From Dastarcus helophoroides (Eukaryota > Arthropoda > Insecta > Coleoptera > Bothrideridae), in NCBI GenBank assembly GCA_028583605.1, contig CM053331.1, positions 38,211,283-38,275,282 on the forward strand: 64,000 bases of DNA, written 5' to 3'. The notes under the pieces are model-generated. The model was not told the origin of the DNA and made no database searches. It saw only the letters and a list, made by a program, of their open reading frames with translations. Below, piece by piece: positions 56,405-64,000 of this stretch. The position numbers were made by a program, and so were the translations under genes. How positions within the stretch are numbered: the first letter of the stretch is position 1; every line of letters begins with the position of its first letter.

Positions 56405-58870
56405 ACAACTTGCTGCATCCTGAAAATCCCGTTGCATTACCATTTCAACAGCTTTATGGTTCAATTTAGACATATAAGTGGTTTGCAGATGGATATATTT
56501 TGATTGGGTTTAGTTCTGGTTACTTTATTGCAGTCTACACAAGAAAGAAGTAGGTCAGGAAATGTTCCAAGTAAAAATCAAGTTAGCAGATATTAACATC
56601 TGTCTCACATCAATAAAAGCGTCCTATGGAGATAATATGTAATGATGCACAAAAAATAAGACTTTCATTTTTCAAGCAACATTTTGCAGCATCAAGATTC
56701 ACGATCTTTCAAATTTACACGAAACATCTTCAGTTTTAACATTATCACAAGAAGTTGGCTTGGAACATATCTGGTGGAGCGTCGATGGTCAGTTACCGGC
56801 AGTTTGTACTAACGGAGGCTCTCTAAATGTGTATGTGTCTCACATGCCTCAATTGACTGCAGTTTGTGAACCACATATTTTATCCAGCTTAACCGAAGTC
56901 AGTCTGTTTACCTACACTCCTGATAAGGTAACGAATCAGGCATATTTTCCTCAAATTGCGAAATAACGACTTTAATCACAACATTTTGACTTTGTACTCA
57001 AAATTTCAAAAATAAAGCTAAAATTTTTAGCAGTTGTGGTGATGTTGTTTCGATTAGAACATAAAAACCACATCAATTTAAACATATTAAACTAGGAATA
57101 ACAGTGAACAGAAGGACTAACTATATTTAAGACCCGAACAGAACTGATTCTCTTTAAATTTTTTCTTCTCCACTTTACCTACAAGTGGGGGTTCTTTCGT
57201 CTTTTAGAAATAATGTTAATGGCTTTCAGAGAAAATACTATTCTGAAAACTCTAATGATATTTGTACGTATTTACACTTATCAAGGAAGATCGAAAAATC
57301 CCAATGACGATTTCAATAAGGTCATTAGGACATAATGATAATACTGTTTATGCCCGTACATTATTCCTAGAAGGTACGCTACACAGTTTTGAGTGTTTTC
57401 ACGAAATTTTCGGTTTAAACTGGAAACTTTTACTTTTTTTTGTAAAACTTAACCAAAAAAGAAGAGTCGAAATTTCCATATTAAAGTTGTAATTTTGCAA
57501 AAGAACTAAATTTAAGAACAGCACAATCTTCTTAGAAATTCATACTCGAAAGATCCATATTTCTTTCAGTATTTTAAACTTAAAGTAATCATCTTGAATT
57601 ACATTTAGAAACTTGGAATTTCTGATTTAATTTAGACATGTTATGTTTATTCCAAAGTTAATTTCAGAAATTTGAAATGAGGAAACTGTTAAAAGTATAA
57701 ACTATTAATACATGCAATTACGAGTATTTTGCCACAACACGGATATTATACAAAAATATTTTAGTTAATTTAAATAATATCCATGTAATTTAAAAACTTT
57801 TATTAGATTTAAATATACTTTTCAAAAATTACATTAAAAAAAATATATTATTAGTTGTTATGTCTTGCAAACTAACCATAATTTTATAATAAGTTTTATG
57901 ACTGTAGAAAGAAAAATGAAAATTTCTAAATTGAAAAAAAAAACTTAATTTTAATTGCAAATACTTAGTTAATACTAATAATAAGATGAACGCCCCGTTT
58001 AATCTTTCGTCAACCATATTAATACATTTCAATTTTAAGCGCTTCAAGTCTATAGAAAATTGGAAGAAGTCTGCATGATTTGGTCACTAGTAACAATGCT
58101 CGACATCGAAAACAACATGTGGTTACATTTGCATGTATTTGAAGGATTTCGATGCAGCCCAGAAGTAGTTTTTGGCTTCAAATAAAACGAAATCTGCTTC
58201 AGAAATGAGAAGAGATCTTCTTCAGCTGGATCAAGCATTACAATTAGCGAAAAAGATGGCACCAGAATAGATAATTTCATGAGAATATGCACAGCAACTG
58301 GAGTTTACGTAAGAAAATCTTTAACTGTCATATAATAATCTCATTATTATTAATTTACAGCTGCAGACATGTTTACTACGAAAAAGGTCTTCAAGAAAAT
58401 CTGGACGATCATTTTATCTGTAAGGCAGGCATTTCTAAAACCCCCATATATTGTAATAATATTCGACATTGAACGAGTGTGGCAATTGAATTGGTTAACA
58501 ATATGACGATTGAATTGGTTAACAAGAAACTTCAACGGGAATGCGCAAAAATTGAAAAGACAAAGCAGCTGGCGGAGGCCGCGTTATTTTGTCAATGTCA
58601 AGTATACGAAAGGGCACCAATGAAGTACATTAAACTGAAAAATTGGGCCAAAGTTGGCGAAATTTTACTTTACCAGTAAAATACATTTGGAGTATGCCAA
58701 AGTTAAAGAAAAGGGAGGAAAATATGAAGAAACTTAGGTTTACTATAATGGGAAAGATTTTGATTCGGCTATTCGACTGCATTTAGAAAATTTGAATAAT
58801 CCAGAAATGGTGGTCGCTGGCTGGAAACCAAAAGTGTAGAAGGAACAAAACTTGTTGCGAGGTTTGTATT
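56405..58870 (+). pseudogene. WDR19: WDR19/IFT144 pseudogene (intron-containing partial copy)
   Basis: IFT144 is an IFT-A subunit of ciliary transport. Part 1 (about 56410-56638) reads ENPVALPFQQLYGSI, then TAG (56467-56469), then KWFADGYILIGFSSGYF and, after a 1-nt frameshift near 56550, VGQEMFQ. Part 2 (56690-56927) reads IKIHDLSNLHETSS...LEHIWWSVDGQLPAVCTNGG, WD40 region, intact, with a donor. Part 3 (about 58060-58870) is the TPR-like region: SEMRRDLLQLDQALQLAKKM, an intron at about 58309-58360, HVYYEKGLQEN, KLKNWAKVGEILLYQ, KIHLEYAKVKEKGGKYEE and AIRLHLENLNNPE. Stops interrupt it at 58166, 58268, 58280, after NNIRH, and later, with a frameshift near 58676. The middle of the gene is missing. 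Retained introns mean a segmental copy, not a retrocopy. Confidence 0.85.
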
Positions 58871-59380
58871 TTTGAAGCGAAAACTTCTACTTCAACGCTT
58901 CTAAATAAGTGGAAACTTCTTTAGGAGCGTTGAACGATTTTATGTAGGGGGAAACGTGTCGTTTTTCGCTAATTTGCGTTACCAATATGCTCTAATGTTA
59001 ACAGAACTATGTAGCTACAAGACGTGTAATAGAATTAAAAAATTGCATTGTTGACAGTGAGTTTTGCACCCAAATTCTTTTAATTTTTCTTGCATGTGAC
59101 ATGCCATTAAGTAGTAATGTATAAATCAACAGTTAAAAATTAGAAACATTTAAAAATACATTAATATGAAGAAGCATGAATACAAATGGGAATGATAATT
59201 ACGTTCTGCAAACAAAGAAAAATTTACATGTATAAGACAACATAACAGACCATGGTATGTGAATATAACACTGCAAAATTCCATTTTTCATTTTATAAAT
59301 CGTTAGTTTTATCTAAAATGGTGTTATTTACATTTTTGGTTTAAACATCGATTTTTCCCAGACCCACCTTTTTGTTGATT
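58871..59380. other. Intergenic, repeat relics
   Basis: ACTTCTTTAGGAGCGTTGAA then CGATTTTATG...GTTACC...CCAATATGCTCTAATGTT resembles 62245-62345 (ACTTCTTTGGGCGCCTCGAA...CCAACATGCCCTAATATATT). TTCTGCAAACAAAGAAAAAT at about 59205 recurs near 61215. These link the two sides of the cassette array below. No gene seen. Confidence 0.6.
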
Positions 59381-60560
59381 CTTCGATGCAATAGTTTGAC
59401 TTCTGATTTATTTTCTTGGCTCCGGGAATGCCGGGCAGTGATACTGGATTTCCAAGACACTTCTTCAACAAAATGTTAACTAAAATTTGAACAGAATAAA
59501 ACAATTTAATATAATAATATAGTAATAATTAATAAAGATTATCGAAGAAATAGGAAATAAATTTCAAATAACAAAATTTGCCATTTCAGTTAATAAAATA
59601 TAACCAAATTGAAATAATTATATGGAACAATTATACATCTTGTCCTAAAAGAAATGCAACCCTCATTAGTTAAATAAGTATCTGTCGAAAGTATAGAAAA
59701 TGAATTTAGTTTTGAAGCAAATGACAAGATAGACTCACCTTTTCTCGATTCTAAAACGCAGCAGTTTGGCTTCTGGCTTTCTTGGCCCCCGGAATTCCGG
59801 GAGATGATACCGACTTTTTAAGACTCACTTCTACAACAAAATGTTGAGAAACATTCACCTATCCTAGGTACAAATGTACCAAGTTTTAGGCTCGGTGGTA
59901 TCACCGGAATCCCGAGGGGTGATACCGAATTTCCAAGACTCACTTCTACAACATAAAGTTGAGAAATATTTACCTATCCTAGATACAAATGTATTAGGCT
60001 CAATGGTATCACTGGTCTTTGCTAGCTCTTAAACAGAATAAGACAAATTGGTAACAGCAAATAACATTTAATTACGCTAATTAAATATTTAAAGCATTGT
60101 TATTTATATTTTTGATTTATGAATCGAATTTTTTCAGACTCACCCCTCTGTTGATTGTTCGATGCAGTAGTTTGGCTTCTGGTTTTATGTTCTTGGCCCC
60201 CGGAATTCCAGGAGATAATATGGAATTTCCAAGACTAACTTCTACAACAAAAAGTTGAGAAACATTTATATTTTTTTGATTTACAAATCGAATTTTCCAG
60301 ACTCGTCTCTTTGTTGCTTCTTCGATGCAATAGTTTGGCTTCTGGTTGTATTTTCTTGGCTCCCGGAATTCCAGGAGGTGATACGGACTTTTCAGGACTC
60401 ACTTCTACAACAAAACGTTGAGAAACATTCACCTATCCTAGATACAAATGTACCAAGTATTAGGCTCGGTGGTATCACTCATGGAATCCCGAGAGGTGAT
60501 ACCGAATTTCCAAGATTCACTTCTACAACAAAATGTTGAGAAACATTCACCTATCCTAGA
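59380..60560 (-). repeat. Array of six repeated exon-like cassettes
   Basis: On the minus strand, copies near 60485-60535, 60300-60415, 60135-60245, 59895-59955, 59750-59835 and 59390-59470 each follow a TTTTGTTGTAG acceptor-like sequence. They encode variants of EVSLGNSVSPPGIPGAKK, and the longer ones continue IQPEAKLLHRR. The copy at 60135-60245 ends with a GGG|GTGAGT donor. Two copies carry frameshifts (59750, 59390) and two stop early. This could be a gene with repeated exons or a decayed tandem duplication. No known family recognised. Confidence 0.45.
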
Positions 60561-61542
60561 TACAAATGTACCAAGTAATAGGCTCGGTCGTATCACTGGT
60601 TAACTGTAAATGGAACAAGACACATCGGTAACAGCAAATAACATTTAATTATACTAATTACATAAATAACAAAACCTTTTTTTAAGAAAGTGGCCACAGT
60701 CTTTAACAAAGATGAGGGACAATGTACTGAATTGTTAAAATAAAAATATAAAATACATTAGACACAAAAGAATAAAAAATCGATTTCGTATTCGGTACAA
60801 TAGTGCAATTAAATAACAACAAACATTAAACAAGTCAACATTGAAACTATAAAATATACATACAGATGGACAAGGTAACAGAACATTTAATTAAATTAAA
60901 AATAACAACAAAAATAAAACGTAAATATCATACGTTTGAAATTAAACAATCAATATACAGAGACAATAAACTATTGATAGAATATACCAGCTGAAAATAA
61001 ATGACAAAATGAAATTAAAAAAAATCCAGTTGACGATTGCAAAACAATGTTTAATATAACCTAATGAAAAAAGAACTTGATTAGAAAGCTGAAATAAATA
61101 AATAACAAATTCAATGTACAAACTAACAATAAAAATTAGAAATATTCGAAAATACACAGGAAAACGTCAATGTAAAGAAACATAAATACAAAATATAAAA
61201 ATTATTCCCTACCTGTGACGATCTGCAAACAAAGACAAATTTAAAACGGCTGCATGCATAATTATAAGACAATAATACCTGTGAATTAAAATTTAGTGTT
61301 AAATAATACTTGTTTCCACATCTTATGGTACTCGAAGTCATAATGCCGTTGCCCTTTGTTAGTGGATTTAACTTTAAAAAAAGAAAACTACGAATTAAAA
61401 TTTAGTGTTAAATAATGCTCGTTTCCACATACTACTCACGGTTACCCTGGGGGCGTAATGGAGTTGCCCCTTACGAATGGATTGAACTTAAAAGAAATAA
61501 AACTAAAAATAAAGCAAGCAAATAGACAAATAGAAAACTTAC
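60561..61542. other. AT-rich stretch between cassette array and promoter
   Basis: Mostly A-rich sequence (60660-61200) with no recognised gene. Two roughly 100-bp copies, CGAATTAAAATTTAGTGTTA and TGAATTAAAATTTAGTGTTA, each precede CGTTTCCACAT/TGTTTCCACAT, at 61390-61430 and 61285-61320. Confidence 0.55.
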
Positions 61543-61643
61543 CAATACATCTTCATGGCACCACGATCACTGTTTACGCGCGCGGATCGACAATCGATAA
61601 GTGAAGGAATGATAGCAAGAGACGAGGAGGCAGTTCTTTTATA
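61543..61643 (-). promoter_or_regulatory. TATA box, initiator and possible first exon upstream of the cassette array
   Basis: TATAAAAG (61636-61643) is followed about 25 nt later by ATCATTCC, an initiator-like TCATT at 61608-61612. Then comes a roughly 55-nt leader and ATGAAGATGTATTG|GTAAGT (coding 61543-61556). Downstream on the same strand lie two similar segments, AACCCATT-type FNPFVRGNSITPPG (about 61440-61490) and LNPLTKGNGIMTSS (about 61325-61370), each after an acceptor-like tract. The promoter-exon-donor order is suggestive, but the exon chain does not close into one convincing protein. Confidence 0.4.
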
Positions 61644-62640
61644 GCCATCAGGCAACAAACTTCCACAAAAGAAAACGTTGTATATACATACTCCTTAAAG
61701 GTGTCGACATGCTTTGTTGAGCACGGATTAGGGGCACCAAGAGTTGTACTCTCCCGCGCATACCTGGCACCGGTATGTGCGGTACCTGGCACATTAACTA
61801 ATGAGGAAGAAAGTCGACCGCACTCAGACTCATCTCGATCGCGATCATCTCAACACTTCGACCGCCGATAAATAACTAAATAAATCGAGTGTCATTGTTA
61901 AACGACGTTCGAATGTCAGTGTCATATGACATCAATACACGCACAGTTGCAATATGGTGAATCCCCGCGCTCTTGCTGCAACAGACGTTGCCTGATTGTG
62001 CCAACAAGCCACGCTCCGTTCAGAGGCGAATAAATTCGAGAATTACGTTGCGTAATTACACTGCGTAATTCTTCAGCAATAAGATTTTCAAATATAATTT
62101 AAATTTAACATAATTGTTAAGAAAAATGATTAAGATGTGAAAATTGTATAAGTTATTTTTCTCTTTATTATTTATTATTGAAAAATAAAGCTAATGCGGT
62201 GTACAACTAGCCCCCAACTTTTGAAAGTGTTGATTTTTAAAGTGAATACTTCTTTGGGCGCCTCGAACGATTTTGTGTGGTTTCGTGTGATAATCACTCA
62301 CGTTACCATCACGCTTTACCAACATGCCCTAATATATTCTAATGTAAATATTAGAGCCTATCAAAGTGTATTTCATTATCAATAATAATAAAATTATTCA
62401 ATAAGTAAATTAAATGACTTATCAATAAATATTAGTTTCGTTTCCACACAATACAAGCATCTAAACCACAAATATAAGTAACTAGGTCAGTTCGACAGAA
62501 TGTATTTTAAAATATTTCCAATATTCTAACTATATCTCCTTTTTTAAAAACTCGCCCTTCTAAAAATTTCGATTTTTGTTCAATTTTTTAAGTTCTTTTT
62601 TTAATTTTTGGCTGTTTGGTTTCAGTATTTAATCTGACGT
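61644..62640. other. Intergenic DNA upstream of the TATA promoter
   Basis: A GC-richer part (61700-62050) with GTGTCATATGACAT and CGATCGCGATC palindromes may be regulatory. It is followed by AT-rich DNA with the repeat relic at 62245-62345. No recognised gene. Confidence 0.5.
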
Positions 62641-63540
62641 AGATTTATTTGAAATGGACTATAAATCTGTTGTGTTGCATATCATCAGAACTAAAGGTAA
62701 GTTCACGCGTAAACATTTTGAAGATTAGTATGTTGCCTATATTTCAGGGGCTGTTTAACAAAACTAGCCGGACTAAATGTTTTCCGTATTATTTTCTTTA
62801 CCATAATTAACAATTTAAATAATTTTCAGCATAAATTGTCACAAAATATCAAAGAATTACTCTTAAAACAACAGACAACAAATTAAAATATTTAATGACG
62901 TTTGGTTTAGGATTCTAAAAACATAGAAAACTTTAGAAATGTCAACGCTGCCACACGACTATATCTAAATATTACTAGTTGCCACCATAGATTAAATACA
63001 GTTGCCACCTTTGACTATACATATATTTCTTCTTCATGGTAGACCCTTATTGACCGGAAATATTATGTTTTTTTAAAAAATGTTAAATAAATTGAAAAAA
63101 ACAAAAAAAATATACATATATTTATTTTATTTTTTTTAATTTATTTATATTATCCAATGTTGCCACTGTAAAATTAAAGCTTAAGTGTCTAATTTGACGT
63201 AGATAAAATGGACCATAGATCTGTTTGTGTTGTAAAAATTACACAAAATACCTACTTTAGTAGATAATATAACTCATAAATAATATATGTATTGGTGTTA
63301 TCTATGGATTTATATCATAGAGTTAGAAGTTGGAGAAATAGTTTGCATAGAGGGTCTCTATGTCTTTTCTTCGCCTTCGTAGGTAATAAAATAACGTACG
63401 GTAATTTTTATGAAAAATACTGTAATTTTAACTGCGTATGTACAGATTTTACCTTCAAATATATGGCAACACTGTTGCCACTACAGAATTAGAAGTCCAC
63501 ATCCTATTCTTATGCAGATTTATCTGAAATGGACTATAAA
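62641..63540 (+). repeat. Three copies of a start-codon segment (MDYK-type)
   Basis: TGACGTAGATTTATTTGAA then ATGGACTATAAA at 62654; TGACGTAGATAAA then ATGGACCATAGA at 63208; and GCAGATTTATCTGAA then ATGGACTATAAA at 63529. The first opens MDYKSVVLHIIRTK and ends AAAG|GTAAGT at 62696; the third meets AGG|GTTAGG-like sequence at once. They look like duplicated first exons of an unrecognised gene or of a transposable element. Confidence 0.4.
63285..63390 (+). repeat. Second copy of the 56187-56300 repeat, coding-like
   Basis: GTGTTATCTATGGATTTATA through TTCTTCGCCTTCGTAG|GTAATA. The frame MDLYHRVRSWRNSLHRGSLC is the same in both copies, and this copy ends at a usable donor. Not a recognised protein. 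Confidence 0.6.
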
Positions 63541-64000
63541 CGCAGGTTAGGACGCAGAGCAGCGCATCGGACCGGAAAAATTTGATTACACAGGTTCTTA
63601 CGGGAAATTATTTAAATCTAGGCCGACTCCATGCGCCTGCAGTGTGCATTATCGCATAAAAACTTGTGTAATCGATCCTGGAAAATCTTTGCGCTTCTAT
63701 GTTCTTCGTTTTAATCTATGCTTACCCTTACCTTTTAGTTGTTTAATCATAGAATTTTTGAGATCGATATTACATTCTATCTTATGCCGCCTCTACACTC
63801 TCGCCGAGGCTCCTTGCAGAATGTTTCGGCGAGACATTTGACAGGACAAATGTAACTGAAAGCGCTATATCTACCCCTCGCTCGCACTCTTGGTTCTCGT
63901 GTTCGTTTCTTTTGACTCGGGCCCAAAAACCGACTCGAGCACTTCCTAGACGAACGGAGACAAAGCGAGTTCGTTTCTTTTGACTCGGGCCCAAAAACCG
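63541..64000. other. Right-edge unique sequence with a 32-bp direct repeat
   Basis: GTTCGTTTCTTTTGACTCGG followed by GCCCAAAAACCG occurs at 63901-63932 and again at 63969-64000. The region is less AT-rich than its left side and may belong to a gene or element beyond the window. No exon can be supported. Confidence 0.5.

Noticed and set aside
1..64000. tRNA, rRNA, snRNA genes or riboswitches
   Set aside because: None of the conserved boxes or folds could be recognised by eye. A covariance-model search would be needed to exclude small RNAs.

Overview
The window looks like the nuclear genome of an insect. Its intact gene has spliceosomal introns of about 46-61 nt and ciliary content (outer-arm axonemal dynein, an IFT144 relic), and the rest is AT-rich DNA full of satellites, fold-back elements and a non-LTR retrotransposon end. 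A beetle would fit, but nothing here proves the order.

Left half (70-32529, minus strand): the 5' half of one gene, an axonemal dynein heavy chain of the DNAH5/DNAH8 (outer-arm gamma) class. I placed 30 coding exons by hand. Every junction phase agrees, giving 2,319 codons from the start Met through the tail (DHC_N1), the linker and AAA1 to the AAA2 P-loop, where the gene leaves the left edge. Most introns are about 50 nt, but several are ballooned, mostly by different repeats: a TIR-bounded 5.1-kb block of palindromic-core repeats, an 81-bp satellite with five-monomer higher-order structure (in two introns), a 78-bp minisatellite, a 20-bp minisatellite that copies the adjacent splice donor, and a 5-kb (AAGAG)n/(GATGGGAAGA)n polypurine tract. 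Copies of one fold-back MITE sit in several introns.

Middle (about 32.5-49.4 kb): the dynein 5' flank, large palindromes and MITEs (33.0-34.8 kb), about 9.1 kb of a 160-bp satellite with a 2.38-kb higher-order duplication and one 5'-truncated non-LTR retrotransposon inserted in it, then AT-rich DNA and a 73-bp tandem array.

Right part: a roughly 501-bp tandem array (49.9-53.85 kb) whose units match the promoter, 5' leader and start of the next gene, a three-exon SAM-domain protein (plus strand). It is followed by an intronless NUDT14-like Nudix hydrolase (minus), a decayed intron-containing WDR19/IFT144 pseudogene (plus), an array of repeated exon-like cassettes downstream of a TATA box (minus), and duplicated short start-codon segments near the right end.

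Only three genes look intact: the partial dynein, the SAM protein and the Nudix hydrolase. The dynein and the WDR19 relic share a ciliary theme but show no operon-like or regulatory link.
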